Source of the DNA: Polynucleobacter campilacus
Lineage (GTDB): Bacteria; Pseudomonadota; Gammaproteobacteria; Burkholderiales; Burkholderiaceae
Reading direction: 5' to 3'
NCBI RefSeq assembly: GCF_002206625.1
Contig: NZ_NGUP01000003.1
Span: 704,968 to 768,967, forward strand
DNA length: 64,000 nucleotides
The position numbers were made by a program, and so were the translations under genes. A model generated the notes under the pieces. The model did not search any database, had not been told where the DNA came from, and worked only from the letters and a program-made list of their open reading frames with translations. Positions 36,424 to 45,975 of this stretch are shown in pieces (position 1 is the stretch's first letter; every line of letters starts with the position of its first letter).

Positions 36424-37463
36424 GGGTTTTGGTTGGATTGGGTTGCGGCAACAAATGCGTCTAACTTCTGACGTGCAGCCCCGGATGCAATTGCTGCTTT
36501 AGCCATTGCTAAGCCGGAGGCTATGTCCTTGGATACACCAGCAACATAGAGCGTAGCACCAGCATTCAGGCAAACAATATCACTTGCTGCACCTGGCTTG
36601 TTGTCGATCACGTCCAATACGATTTGTTTTGACTCTTCTGCATTAGCCACCTTAAAGTCATTCGTGAGAGCGGTATTGAGTCCAAAGTCTTTTGGATGAA
36701 TTTCATATTCGCGCACAACACCATCTTTAAGTTCGCCTACAAGAGTAGGACCTTCGAGAGAGATCTCATCAAGGCCATCACGACCATGGACCACAAGCGC
36801 ATGTTCCATACCTAAGGCCTGCAATACATGAGCCTGAATACCGACCAGATCAGGGTGAAACACGCCCATCAAGATGCGTTTGGCATCAGCAGGATTAGTC
36901 AGTGGCCCTAAGATATTGAAAATAGTTCGCACACCTAATTGTTTGCGAATGGGTACGACATTTTTCATGGCGGGGTGATGATTTGGGGCAAACATAAAGC
37001 CAGTACCTACAGTTGAGATGCATTTAGCAACCTGCTCTGCAGAAAGTCCTAGATTTACGCCTAATGCTTCGAGTACATCAGCACTGCCAGACTTGCTACT
37101 CACGCTACGATTACCATGCTTAGCAATTTTTGCTCCAGCAGCTGCAGCAACAAACATCGCTGCAGTTGAAATATTGAAGGTATGCGCTCCATCGCCACCT
37201 GTACCGACAACATCCACTAAATGGGCGCGATCATCTACATGAACGGTAGTTGCAAATTCACGCATCACTTGTGCTGCTGCAGCGATTTCCCCAACGGTTT
37301 CTTTTTTGGTGCGTAGAGCTACCAATAGTCCAGCGACTAACTCTGGCGACATTTCCCCGTTCATGATGAGTCGCATCATCGCAGTCATTTCATCATGAAA
37401 GAGTTCACGATGTTCAATGCAACGTTGTAGGGCTTCTTGTGGGGTAATTGACGTAGCGCTCAT
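36420..37463 (-). CDS. trpD: Anthranilate phosphoribosyltransferase
   Basis: A 347-residue TrpD. PRPP loop [16 protein letters not shown] and anthranilate-site [21 protein letters not shown] are diagnostic, with [10 protein letters not shown] further on. It attaches phosphoribose to anthranilate. It overlaps trpC by 4 bp and lies 14 bp after trpG. It is not fused to the glutaminase domain, unlike the E. coli protein. Confidence 0.96.
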   Translation of the reverse strand: MSATSITPQEALQRCIEHRELFHDEMTAMMRLIMNGEMSPELVAGLLVALRTKKETVGEIAAAAQVMREFATTVHVDDRAHLVDVVGTGGDGAHTFNISTAAMFVAAAAGAKIAKHGNRSVSSKSGSADVLEALGVNLGLSAEQVAKCISTVGTGFMFAPNHHPAMKNVVPIRKQLGVRTIFNILGPLTNPADAKRILMGVFHPDLVGIQAHVLQALGMEHALVVHGRDGLDEISLEGPTLVGELKDGVVREYEIHPKDFGLNTALTNDFKVANAEESKQIVLDVIDNKPGAASDIVCLNAGATLYVAGVSKDIASGLAMAKAAIASGAARQKLDAFVAATQSNQNP

Positions 37464-37477
37464 ATCTAATTTCTGAG

Positions 37478-38044
37478 TTACTTATTAAGTAAGAAATTCT
37501 TCAGCAGGGCATGACCATGCTCAGAAAGGATAGATTCAGGATGAAATTGCACTCCCTCTACTGCGAGCTCACGATGACGAACACCCATGATTTCTCCATC
37601 AGAAGATGTAGCTGTTACTTCTAGCGCTGCGGGTAAGGAGCTTTTTTCGATAGCGAGTGAGTGATAGCGGGTAACTTTAAATGGATCTGGCAAGTTTTTA
37701 AATACACCCACACCAGTGTGGTGAATGAGATCGGTCTTACCATGCATCACCTTCTGGGCGCGAATCACCTTGCCTCCAAAAGCCTCGCCGATGGCTTGAT
37801 GGCCAAGACATACGCCGAGAATTGGAATTTGCCCAGCATAGCGTTTGATTGTCGCCACTGAGATACCAGCTTCTGCAGGGCTGCAGGGTCCAGGAGAAAT
37901 ACAAATGCGAGCAGGGTTGAGCGTCGCAATATCCTCTACCGCGATTTCATCATTCCGAAATACTTTGACCTCTTCACCAAGTTCTGCAAAATATTGCACA
38001 AGGTTATAAGTAAAAGAATCGTAGTTATCAATCATGAGGAGCAT
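37478..38044 (-). CDS. trpG: Anthranilate synthase, glutamine amidotransferase component
   Basis: A 188-residue class I amidotransferase. The nucleophile is in [15 protein letters not shown], and the His-Glu pair in VQFHPESIL. It feeds ammonia to TrpE. Such small subunits often also serve PabB in folate synthesis; position between trpE and trpD fixes the tryptophan role. It overlaps trpE by 17 bp, suggesting coupled translation and matched amounts. Confidence 0.93.
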   Translation of the reverse strand: MLLMIDNYDSFTYNLVQYFAELGEEVKVFRNDEIAVEDIATLNPARICISPGPCSPAEAGISVATIKRYAGQIPILGVCLGHQAIGEAFGGKVIRAQKVMHGKTDLIHHTGVGVFKNLPDPFKVTRYHSLAIEKSSLPAALEVTATSSDGEIMGVRHRELAVEGVQFHPESILSEHGHALLKNFLLNK

Positions 38045-39533
38045 CGAGTCCTCCTTGTACTAATTCTGCGGCTGTTAATACTGCACGTGCCTTAGCTTCG
38101 GTTTCTTTCCATTCAGCAGTGGGGTCAGAATCAGCAACAACACCGGCACCCGCTTGGGAATGCAGCATGCCATTACGAATCACACCAGTACGAATAGCAA
38201 TAGCTACATCCATATCGCCAGAGAAAGAAAGATATCCTACTGCGCCACCATAAACACCGCGTTTCACAATTTCCATCTCGTCAATAATTTCCATGGCACG
38301 AATTTTAGGTGCGCCAGAGAGGGTGCCTGCAGGGAAAGTTGCTCGTAAAACATCCATATTGCTCATATTATCTAGAAGATCGCCCTCTACAGAGCTCACA
38401 ATGTGTTGCACATGGGAATACTTCTCAATCGACATAGAGTCAGTGACTTTTACAGATCCTGTCTTAGCGATTCTGCCAACGTCATTACGAGCCAGGTCAA
38501 TTAGCATGACGTGCTCAGCGATTTCTTTAGGGTCTGCAAGTAGCTCTTTTGCTAAACGCTCATCTTCCTCTGGGTTAGCACCGCGCGGACGGGTACCGGC
38601 AAGAGGGCGAATCGTCACAATTTTTTCTGCAGCGCGTTTTTCCTGGCGAACCAGGATTTCTGGGGAAGAGCCCACAATTTGCATATCGCCAAAGTCATAG
38701 AAATACATATAGGGCGATGGGTTTAAGGAACGCAGGGCTCTGTAGAGCACCAGAGGCGATTCAGTAAATGGTTTGCTAATGCGTTGGCCAATCACAACTT
38801 GCATGCAGTCACCAGCCAAAATATATTCTTTAGTTTTACGAACTGCCGCTTCAAAATCTGCAGCCTTGAACTTGCGAATTAAATCTGTCTTTGTGCTTGG
38901 CAATGATGCTGGCATATTCGCTGGCTTGCCTAAGCAAGTGAGTAGTTCTTGTAAGCGGTTATGCGCTTTCTCAAAGCCATCGGGAATACTTGGATCTGCA
39001 TAGACGATGAAATAAATTTTTCCTGCAACGTTATCAATCACTGCCAACTCTTCAGTAAGCATGAGCTGAATATCAGGCACACCGAGTTCATCTGGTAAAG
39101 CATGTTTAGCTAGACGTGACTCAATATACCGAACGGTGTCATAACCAAAGTAGCCAGCAAGACCGCCACAAAAACGAGGAAGACCTGGTTGGACAGCAAC
39201 CTTAAAGCGTTTGAAATAAGCATCTACAAAATCCAGTGGATTATCGGTATTGCTCTCAACTACTTTTCCGTCAGTGAGGACTTCATTCACCGGTGAAGTT
39301 GGGGTCCCAACCGTTCTAACAATTGTCTTGGCAGGCAAGCCAATAAAGGAGAAGCGGCCAAAGCGCTCACCACCCAATACAGATTCCAGTAGGTAAGTAT
39401 TTTTCTTGCCAAACGCTTGACTGAGTTTGACGTAGAGCGATAGCGGTGTTTCTAAATCAGCAAGTACCTCTTTCACAAGGGGAATGCGATTGAAACCCTG
39501 TTTTGCTAGGGCGTTAAATTCTTCCTGCTGCAT
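38028..39533 (-). CDS. trpE: Anthranilate synthase component I
   Basis: A 501-residue chorismate-utilising enzyme. The C-terminal half has [21 protein letters not shown] and [20 protein letters not shown], with [14 protein letters not shown] near the end. The N-terminal LLES tryptophan-feedback motif (YLLESVLGG) is present, so inhibition by Trp is likely. Its first base overlaps the rpe stop. No leader peptide or attenuator is seen, since rpe lies directly upstream. Confidence 0.96.
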   Translation of the reverse strand: MQQEEFNALAKQGFNRIPLVKEVLADLETPLSLYVKLSQAFGKKNTYLLESVLGGERFGRFSFIGLPAKTIVRTVGTPTSPVNEVLTDGKVVESNTDNPLDFVDAYFKRFKVAVQPGLPRFCGGLAGYFGYDTVRYIESRLAKHALPDELGVPDIQLMLTEELAVIDNVAGKIYFIVYADPSIPDGFEKAHNRLQELLTCLGKPANMPASLPSTKTDLIRKFKAADFEAAVRKTKEYILAGDCMQVVIGQRISKPFTESPLVLYRALRSLNPSPYMYFYDFGDMQIVGSSPEILVRQEKRAAEKIVTIRPLAGTRPRGANPEEDERLAKELLADPKEIAEHVMLIDLARNDVGRIAKTGSVKVTDSMSIEKYSHVQHIVSSVEGDLLDNMSNMDVLRATFPAGTLSGAPKIRAMEIIDEMEIVKRGVYGGAVGYLSFSGDMDVAIAIRTGVIRNGMLHSQAGAGVVADSDPTAEWKETEAKARAVLTAAELVQGGLDAPHD

Positions 39534-40258
39534 TAGGACTTTCCAGTCCTTCCTAATTCAGTACGCATTGCCTCAATCACTTGTGTGTAATTTTCTTTTC
39601 CAAAAATAGCTGAGCCAGCGACAAAGGTATCTGCACCGGCTTGTGCAACTTGTGCAATGTTGTCAACCTTGATTCCACCATCTACTTCGAGACGAATATG
39701 GCGACCTGTTTGAGCTTCATAGCGATCTAAGCGTGCGCGTACTTGCTTAATCTTCTCAAGCGTACTTGGAATAAAGGATTGACCGCCAAAGCCTGGATTG
39801 ACTGACATGAGCAGAACTAAGTCGAGTAATTCTAAGGTGTGGTCCAGATGATCGAGTGGTGTTGCAGGATTCAATACAAGACCTGCTTGACAACCTTGAT
39901 CACGAATTAAATTGAGCGTGCGATTAACATGAGGACTTGCCTCAGGATGAAAGCTAATTAAATTTGCACCAGCTTTTGCAAAATCGGGCACGATGCGATC
40001 TACAGGTTCAACCATTAAGTGAACATCGATCATTGCAGGCTTACCATTTTTGATGGCATGCGGGCGAATAGCCTCACAAACTAGCGGGCCAATTGTGAGG
40101 TTGGGAACATAGTGGTTGTCCATCACGTCAAAGTGAATCCAATCGGCGCCCGCCGCCAGTACATTTTCAACTTCCTTGCCTAGGCAGGCAAAGTCAGCCG
40201 ACAGAATCGAGGGGGCAATGACGAATTGACCATTTGTAGGTAATTTTTGGCTTTCCAT
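39533..40258 (-). CDS. rpe: Ribulose-phosphate 3-epimerase
   Basis: A 241-residue TIM barrel. Metal and phosphate motifs: [50 protein letters not shown] and AGSAIFG. It interconverts ribulose-5-P and xylulose-5-P. It leads the trp operon directly. In many betaproteobacteria a phosphoglycolate phosphatase gene (gph) sits between rpe and trpE; it is missing here. It diverges from apaG by about 49 bp. Confidence 0.96.
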   Translation of the reverse strand: MESQKLPTNGQFVIAPSILSADFACLGKEVENVLAAGADWIHFDVMDNHYVPNLTIGPLVCEAIRPHAIKNGKPAMIDVHLMVEPVDRIVPDFAKAGANLISFHPEASPHVNRTLNLIRDQGCQAGLVLNPATPLDHLDHTLELLDLVLLMSVNPGFGGQSFIPSTLEKIKQVRARLDRYEAQTGRHIRLEVDGGIKVDNIAQVAQAGADTFVAGSAIFGKENYTQVIEAMRTELGRTGKS

Positions 40259-40307
40259 CCCTAGATTCTAGCTTGCAGTTGGGCTTAGGATGGAGCAGAA
40301 TTCGAGC

Positions 40308-40682
40308 ATGAATCCTCACGAAATTAGCATTACGGTCAAAGCTCAGTACCTTCCAGAGCAATCTGACCCCGATAATCGTCAATTTGCCTTTGCTTATACG
40401 GTCACTATCCGTAATACGGGTAAGGCCAGTATTCAGCTGATTGCCCGCCATTGGTTCATTACCGATGGGGACAATGATGTCCAGGAGGTACGTGGTTTAG
40501 GGGTAGTTGGCCAACAGCCTTTATTGCGTGCTGGGGAACAGTTTGAGTACACCAGCTGGGCTACTTTACCCACGCCAGCCGGAACCATGCGAGGAGAGTA
40601 CTTTTGCGTTACTGAGGAAGCGCAGTTTTTCCAGGCGCCAATTCCAGAATTTGCCCTAGTGATGCCGCGAACCTTGCATTAG
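40308..40682 (+). CDS. apaG: ApaG protein (Co2+/Mg2+ efflux-associated, DUF525)
   Basis: A 124-residue beta-sandwich protein. The start at 40308 (MNPHEISITV) aligns with E. coli ApaG; an upstream ATG at 40290 would add six residues and has no better ribosome site. Conserved stretches: FAYTVTIRNTGKASIQLIAR, HWFITDGD and VVGQQPLLRAGEQFEYTSW. The family is linked to metal sensitivity and AppppA levels; its biochemical role is unsettled. It diverges from rpe. Confidence 0.92.
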   Translation: MNPHEISITVKAQYLPEQSDPDNRQFAFAYTVTIRNTGKASIQLIARHWFITDGDNDVQEVRGLGVVGQQPLLRAGEQFEYTSWATLPTPAGTMRGEYFCVTEEAQFFQAPIPEFALVMPRTLH

Positions 40683-40701
40683 ACCAAAGCACTTGGAAAA
40701 A

Positions 40702-40815
40702 CTATTTTTTCCCTTTGCCTGTCCATAGGACAATAAATAGCAGAAGTCCTAAAGCGATAGCCCCTTCCAGTACAAAAAGCAGCATTGGGTATTCATCGAG
40801 TAAATTGGCAATCAT
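40702..40815 (-). CDS. Candidate 37-residue single-span membrane protein
   Basis: The minus strand between apaG and mltA holds a short ORF: a few polar residues (MIANLLDEY), one long hydrophobic stretch (MLLFVLEGAIALGLLLFIVL), and a basic end (GKGKK). This reads like a small membrane protein with the C-terminus in the cytoplasm. Its ATG overlaps the mltA ATG on the other strand by two bases. The ribosome site is poor (AGAAA), so the call rests on composition and position. Confidence 0.45.
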   Translation of the reverse strand: MIANLLDEYPMLLFVLEGAIALGLLLFIVLWTGKGKK

Positions 40816-41944
40816 GATTTCTAAATTTAAATTAGTTCAGGTAAGTGTATTCGCTATTTTGATTGCGAGCCTCGTTGTTGGGTGCTCAACACCTTCTACC
40901 CGCGGTACAGGCTATCGATCTAGCGATTCTGGTGCAGCACCAGCATCTTATAGTTCGTCGATTGCAAGTTTTAATGCCGTGTCATGGCAAGCCTTGCCAG
41001 GATGGCAAGATGATGATTTATCGCAAGCTTGGCCTGCGTGGCTAAAAAGTTGTGATGCATTACGTAAGCGTAGTGGAGAAGTCAATTGGCGTCAGGTGTG
41101 TACGCTAGCTACAGCTTTATCTTCTCGTGATACCCAATCGATTCGTCGATATTTTGAAAGCAATTTTCAGGCTTACGAAATCCGCAATAGTTCTGGTGGC
41201 GAAATAGGTTTGGTCACTGGCTACTACGAACCGGTCATGAATGGCTCACAAACCCGCACCAGTATCTATAACGTGCCACTGTATTCTTATCCAAATGCTT
41301 GGAAAAAATCACGACCAAATCCAGGACCAGCAAGGGCTGAGCTCATTAGCTCGGGAGTGCTGCAGGGATCAGAAATTGCTTGGGTACAAGATCCTGTTGC
41401 AGCTGCGTCTATGCAAATTCAGGGTTCAGGAAAAATTCGCCTTCAGGATGGCCGCATATTACGATTAGGTTTTGCCGGTACCAATGAGCAGCCATTTAAA
41501 TCATCCGCACAGTGGTTGATAGATCGCAAAGAGATGACACGGGGTGAAGCAAGCATGCAGGGAATTTCACAATGGGCCAAGCGCAATCCTGATCGGGTAA
41601 ATGAAATGCTCAACGCCAATCCACGCTTTGTATTTTTCAAAGAGTTGCCAAGTAATGTTGATGCCGATTTAGGTCCCAATGGTGCGCTGGGTATTCCGCT
41701 GACTAGCGAGCGTAGCATTGCGGTTGATTTACAGGCTATGCCATTAGGCGCGCCTGTATTCTTAGCCACCACCAGGCCTTTAAGTAATCAGGCATTGCAA
41801 AAACTGGTTATGGCACAAGATACTGGAAAAGCGATTGTGGGTGGTGTCAGAGCTGATTATTATTGGGGTTCGGGTGATGCTGCAGGAGAAATTGCAGGAC
41901 GTATGAAGCAAAATGGCAAGATGTGGTTATTGTTACCACGTTAA
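40814..41944 (+). CDS. mltA: Membrane-bound lytic murein transglycosylase A
   Basis: About 376 residues from ATG 40814. The N-terminus is a lipoprotein signal (VFAILIASLVVGC, lipobox LVVGC), so I reject the longer reading from 40715, which would bury the signal. The MltA domain contains GLVTGYYEPVMNGS and ends with the 3D domain: AQDTGKAIVGGVRADYYWGSG with conserved aspartates. It cleaves glycan strands to 1,6-anhydro-muropeptides at the outer membrane. A candidate small ORF is divergent with overlapping start codons. Confidence 0.93.
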   Translation: MISKFKLVQVSVFAILIASLVVGCSTPSTRGTGYRSSDSGAAPASYSSSIASFNAVSWQALPGWQDDDLSQAWPAWLKSCDALRKRSGEVNWRQVCTLATALSSRDTQSIRRYFESNFQAYEIRNSSGGEIGLVTGYYEPVMNGSQTRTSIYNVPLYSYPNAWKKSRPNPGPARAELISSGVLQGSEIAWVQDPVAAASMQIQGSGKIRLQDGRILRLGFAGTNEQPFKSSAQWLIDRKEMTRGEASMQGISQWAKRNPDRVNEMLNANPRFVFFKELPSNVDADLGPNGALGIPLTSERSIAVDLQAMPLGAPVFLATTRPLSNQALQKLVMAQDTGKAIVGGVRADYYWGSGDAAGEIAGRMKQNGKMWLLLPR

Positions 41945-41971
41945 TTGATCGACATAGAGAGAAAGAAGTTG

Positions 41972-42748
41972 ATGAGCTATAAAACAATTTTGACTGAAGT
42001 GGATGGCAAGGTAGCCACCATTACCTTAAATCGCCCTGAGGTTCTCAATGCACTCAATGATCAATTAATGGATGAGCTTGGTGAAGCATTGCTTTCATTT
42101 GATGCCGATGACAATATTGGTTGCATCATTGTGACGGGTAGCGAGAAGGCATTTGCTGCTGGTGCCGATATTTCATCAATGGCGAAGCGTAGCTTTCAAG
42201 ATGTATATCGCCATAATTTTATTTCCCGAAATTGGGAGCATATGCAAAAAGTTCGCAAGCCTGTGATTGCTGCAGTATCGGGCTATGCACTTGGCGGTGG
42301 TTGTGAATTGGCGATGATGTGCGACACCATCATGGCTGCTGATAATGCCAAGTTTGCCCAGCCAGAAGTAAAGCTTGGCATTATTCCTGGCGCTGGCGGT
42401 ACACAACGTTTACCCCGGGCAGTCTCCAAAGCCAAAGCAATGGATTTGGCTTTAACCGGAAGAATGATGGATGCTGCAGAAGCTGAGCGTTCAGGTTTGG
42501 TATCGCGAGTCTTTCCCAAGGCAGATTTATTGAAAGAAGTAAAGGCGATTGCCAAAGAGATTGCTGATATGCCGCTACTAACAGCAATGATGGTGAAGGA
42601 GGCAGTGAATGCTGCTTATGAAACGACTCTTTCAGAAGGAATCCATTTCGAACGTCGCTTGTTTCATACTTGCTTCGGAACGAATGACCAAAAAGAAGGT
42701 ATGGCCGCATTTGTAGAAAAGCGACCTGCTAAATTTACAAACTCTTAA
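41972..42748 (+). CDS. Enoyl-CoA hydratase
   Basis: A 258-residue crotonase-fold enzyme from ATG 41972 ([10 protein letters not shown]), with a purine-rich AGAGAGAAAGAAG upstream. The oxyanion-hole AAGADISSM is present, and both catalytic glutamates are in place ([11 protein letters not shown] and [16 protein letters not shown]). It hydrates 2-enoyl-CoA in beta-oxidation or a related catabolic route. It lies 27 bp after mltA on the same strand and converges with the M20 amidohydrolase. Confidence 0.92.
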   Translation: MSYKTILTEVDGKVATITLNRPEVLNALNDQLMDELGEALLSFDADDNIGCIIVTGSEKAFAAGADISSMAKRSFQDVYRHNFISRNWEHMQKVRKPVIAAVSGYALGGGCELAMMCDTIMAADNAKFAQPEVKLGIIPGAGGTQRLPRAVSKAKAMDLALTGRMMDAAEAERSGLVSRVFPKADLLKEVKAIAKEIADMPLLTAMMVKEAVNAAYETTLSEGIHFERRLFHTCFGTNDQKEGMAAFVEKRPAKFTNS

Positions 42749-42770
42749 GTGAAATGATTTTGTAAGAGAT

Positions 42771-43967
42771 CTAGTTTTTTTCTAAGTAGCGTTGCGCTAG
42801 CTTTACCCAGTAGCTCACGCCTACTGGAATCAATGCATCGTTAAAGTCATAAGAGGGATTGTGAAGATGGCATGGGCCCATGCCATGACCCACCGAACGG
42901 TGATCCCCATCTCCATTACCTAGAAACACATAACATCCTGGCTTCTCAAGCAACATAAAGGCAAAATCTTCTGCACCCATGGTGGGGTCAATATTGGTAT
43001 TCACATTTTGCTTGCCTACTAATTCGCTCATAACCTCGCTGGCAAACTGAACTTCAGCAGCATGATTAATTAATGGCGGATAGCTTCTGAAGAAAGTAAT
43101 TTCAGCTTGGCAATCAAATGCACTTGCAACACTGTGCGCAATTTCACGAAGACGTCGCTCCATCAAGTCAAGCACTTCCAAGGTAAATGTTCTGACTGTA
43201 CCGCCGATAAATGCGCTGTCAGGGATGACATTACTCGTTTTGCCTGCCTGAAATTGTGTAACTGAAAGAACGGCGGCATCAACAGGCCGCTTATTGCGAG
43301 TAATGATGCTTTGTAGTGCCAGCACCACTTGCGCACCAGTGAGAACGGGGTCGGCACTATTGTGAGGTAGCGCAGCATGACCACCTCTACCAGTAATGGT
43401 AATTTCAAAAGCATTGCTAGAGGCCATCATGGGCCCAGTAGTTACGCCAAAGTGACCTTCGGCTAAGCCAGGCCAGTTGTGTAAGCCAAAAACCGCATCG
43501 CAAGGAAATTCTTTAAAGAGGCCATCTTGGATCATTTCTTTAGCACCAGCACCGCCTTCTTCGGCAGGCTGGAAAATAAAAATCACAGTACCCTTGAAGT
43601 CGCGATGATTTGAAAGGTATTGCGCAGCACCTAACAGCATTGCGGTGTGACCATCGTGACCACAAGCATGCATCTTTCCAGGGTTGCGGGAGGTATGCTC
43701 AAAATTATTGTGTTCTTGAAGCGGGAGTGCATCCATATCAGCCCGTAAACCAATCATTTTTCCAGGACCTAAGTCGCCATCTAAACGACCAACAACACCC
43801 GTTTTCCCAATGCCTCGGTAAACCGTAATGCCCCAACTAGAAAGAGCCTCTGCAACTAGGTCAGATGTGCGTTTTTCTTCGAAGCGTAATTCAGGGTGAG
43901 CGTGAATATTGCGACGAATATCTTGAATAGCTGCTGCAGAATCAAGGATTTCGGGAATTAAATTCAT
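42771..43967 (-). CDS. M20 family amidohydrolase (hippurate hydrolase-like)
   Basis: A 398-residue M20D metallo-amidohydrolase. Metal ligands are in MHACGHDGHTAMLLG and PAEEGGAGAKEM, with a late His in GPCHLHNPSYDFND. The lid domain GRGGHAALPHNSADPVLTG is typical. It would cleave N-acyl amino acids or peptides; the substrate is not determinable here. It is a single gene upstream of bioD on the same strand. Confidence 0.9.
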   Translation of the reverse strand: MNLIPEILDSAAAIQDIRRNIHAHPELRFEEKRTSDLVAEALSSWGITVYRGIGKTGVVGRLDGDLGPGKMIGLRADMDALPLQEHNNFEHTSRNPGKMHACGHDGHTAMLLGAAQYLSNHRDFKGTVIFIFQPAEEGGAGAKEMIQDGLFKEFPCDAVFGLHNWPGLAEGHFGVTTGPMMASSNAFEITITGRGGHAALPHNSADPVLTGAQVVLALQSIITRNKRPVDAAVLSVTQFQAGKTSNVIPDSAFIGGTVRTFTLEVLDLMERRLREIAHSVASAFDCQAEITFFRSYPPLINHAAEVQFASEVMSELVGKQNVNTNIDPTMGAEDFAFMLLEKPGCYVFLGNGDGDHRSVGHGMGPCHLHNPSYDFNDALIPVGVSYWVKLAQRYLEKN

Positions 43968-44024
43968 ATCTTTATCTTATCTGAAAGTACCACCAGTTGC
44001 ACCTTAGGGCTTGTTCTAGTGGCT

Positions 44025-44744
44025 TTAGTGGATCGCTATTTGGATGTGCCGTGCAGCAAAATCGAGCGCCTCTATTGAATAGGGGCTGTTATGAGATTTT
44101 TGAAGCGCATTTGGTAATGAGGGAATTAACCCTAAAAAGGGCGCATTGATTGCTGCTTTTAAGGTGGCAACATTTTCTTGTAAAAGAGGCATTTCATTTT
44201 CGAGAGAGTTTGCAACCCAACCTACAATTTTTAATCCACGTGCTTTGATTGCTTCTTGCGTGAGTAGAGCATGGTTAATACAACCTAACTTCATACCAAC
44301 TACCAAAACTATTGGCAAATCAATTTTCTGCGCTAAATCACCTAGGTCTTGATTATCACTTAAGGGAACCAAGAATCCGCCTGCCCCTTCGACAACAATG
44401 CAATCACTGTGTTTTTGAACATCGTCAAGTGCTTGCATGATGGTATTCATATCAAGCGCAATACCTTTAATTGCGGCAGCAAGATGAGGTGCCACCGGCA
44501 TATCTAAAACATAAGGAGATAAGTTAAATTGGCCTGGCGCTAACTGGGAAGCAATGCGTAAGGTTTCTAGATCTTCATTCAAGGTATGACCACTGGCATC
44601 TTGATATGTTCCAGCAACTACGGGTTTAAATCCGATTACTTGTTTTCCTTGTTCACGTAACTTTAGAATCAGCGCACCGCTCACTAAAGTTTTACCAACC
44701 TCAGTGTCGGTCCCTGTTACAAAAAAGCCAGTCATCTTAGTCAT
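44025..44744 (-). CDS. bioD: Dethiobiotin synthetase
   Basis: About 239 residues from the ATG at 44744; further candidate starts lie at 44759 and 44735, all around the bioF stop. The P-loop is FFVTGTDTEVGKTLVS, and VEGAGGFLVPL is the ATP/carbamate site. It closes the ureido ring of dethiobiotin using CO2 and ATP. It is last in the bioA-bioF-bioD operon and overlaps bioF. Confidence 0.93.
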   Translation of the reverse strand: MTKMTGFFVTGTDTEVGKTLVSGALILKLREQGKQVIGFKPVVAGTYQDASGHTLNEDLETLRIASQLAPGQFNLSPYVLDMPVAPHLAAAIKGIALDMNTIMQALDDVQKHSDCIVVEGAGGFLVPLSDNQDLGDLAQKIDLPIVLVVGMKLGCINHALLTQEAIKARGLKIVGWVANSLENEMPLLQENVATLKAAINAPFLGLIPSLPNALQKSHNSPYSIEALDFAARHIQIAIH

Positions 44745-45975
44745 GCATGACCTTTTCACTTACTTCTTGCTCGATTCTGTTTAAGGTAGCAATGAGTTTA
44801 CGTAAATCATCGGCGCTATGATTTGCAGAAAAAGTAATCCTCAAGCGAGCGCTACCGGGAGCTACTGTTGGCGGACGAATTGCCGGAATCCAATAACCTG
44901 CTTCATCTAATAACTTTGCCGCCAGGAGTGTGCTGGCATTGCTACCCAATATGACTGGTTGAATAGGTGTGCAAGAAGAGACTTTTTTCCATTCTGAAAA
45001 GATCATTTCATCTTGCCAAATTTTGATGAGTTGATTGAGCTGAGCACGACGTTTTGTACCCTCATCACCTTCAATGATTTCCAGGCTTTTAAGCAAGGTG
45101 TGGGCAATAGCAGGAGGAGTTGCAGTGCTATAAATATAGGGGCGACCCTTTTGAACTAGCCATTCAATAAAAGAATTTTGTGCACAAACAAAGGCGCCAC
45201 TCACGCCAGCAGCTTTACCCAAGGTGCCGATATAAATGATGCGATCAGATTGAATGCTTGCTTGCTCTAAGATGCCGTAACCTCGTTTGCCTAGCACTCC
45301 AAAACCATGTGCATCATCGACTATCAATAGGGAATCGTACTGCTCGGCTAACTGAAGCAATGCTTTAACAGGTGCAAGATCGCCATCCATACTAAAGACG
45401 CCATCGATTACAATAAGCTTAAGAGATTTTGTATCTTTTTTGAGGACGTCAGTTAACGAGTTAAGTTGAGTGTGGTCGAATAAGTTGACCGTCGCATTCA
45501 TTTGCGCGCCCGCCAATCGAACCCCATCAATCAGCGAGGCATGATTAAGTTTGGCCGAATAAATACTGAGATCACCCCGCTGGGCCAGCCTAGCTAGGCC
45601 TGTAATAGTAGCTAAATTAGCAAGGTAGCCGGTACTAAAGAATAGGGCGCGAGCATTTTGAATATGCTTCTTTTGAAAAGACGCTAATTTTTGTTCAAGT
45701 AGCTCATGTGCAGCGCTATGGCCGCTGATTAAATGTGAAGCGCCACTACCAACACCATATTGTTGGCCGCCTTGCGCCAAGGCATCAACTAATTCTGCAT
45801 GGTTGGCAAGACCAAGGTAATCATTGCTACAAAAAGCTTTAAGCTGCCTACCCCCTATGGTTAGCTTGGTATCACAAGGAGATTGAGTAATGCGTAATGT
45901 TCGTTTGAGCAGCTGCAAATCTAAGTCTGCAATTTGCTCTTGCGCAATTTTTAAGGCTTTAAATGAGCTCGTCAT
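44737..45975 (-). CDS. bioF: 8-amino-7-oxononanoate synthase
   Basis: A 412-residue PLP alpha-oxoamine synthase. The PLP lysine is in IYIGTLGKAAGVSGAFV, and IVDDAHGFGVLGKRGYG with SNDYLGLANH is family-typical. It condenses pimeloyl thioester with alanine. Overlaps of 4 bp with bioA and about 8-23 bp with bioD suggest translational coupling. Confidence 0.94.
   Translation of the reverse strand: MTSSFKALKIAQEQIADLDLQLLKRTLRITQSPCDTKLTIGGRQLKAFCSNDYLGLANHAELVDALAQGGQQYGVGSGASHLISGHSAAHELLEQKLASFQKKHIQNARALFFSTGYLANLATITGLARLAQRGDLSIYSAKLNHASLIDGVRLAGAQMNATVNLFDHTQLNSLTDVLKKDTKSLKLIVIDGVFSMDGDLAPVKALLQLAEQYDSLLIVDDAHGFGVLGKRGYGILEQASIQSDRIIYIGTLGKAAGVSGAFVCAQNSFIEWLVQKGRPYIYSTATPPAIAHTLLKSLEIIEGDEGTKRRAQLNQLIKIWQDEMIFSEWKKVSSCTPIQPVILGSNASTLLAAKLLDEAGYWIPAIRPPTVAPGSARLRITFSANHSADDLRKLIATLNRIEQEVSEKVMHD

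Noticed and set aside
38154..39003. Long antisense open frames opposite trpE, hemA, prfA and the Mur genes
   Set aside because: They lack ribosome sites, have shadow-type composition, and lie opposite well-conserved genes.
40715..40813. Longer N-terminus for MltA
   Set aside because: It would put 33 polar residues ahead of a clear lipoprotein signal peptide; the start at 40814 fits.
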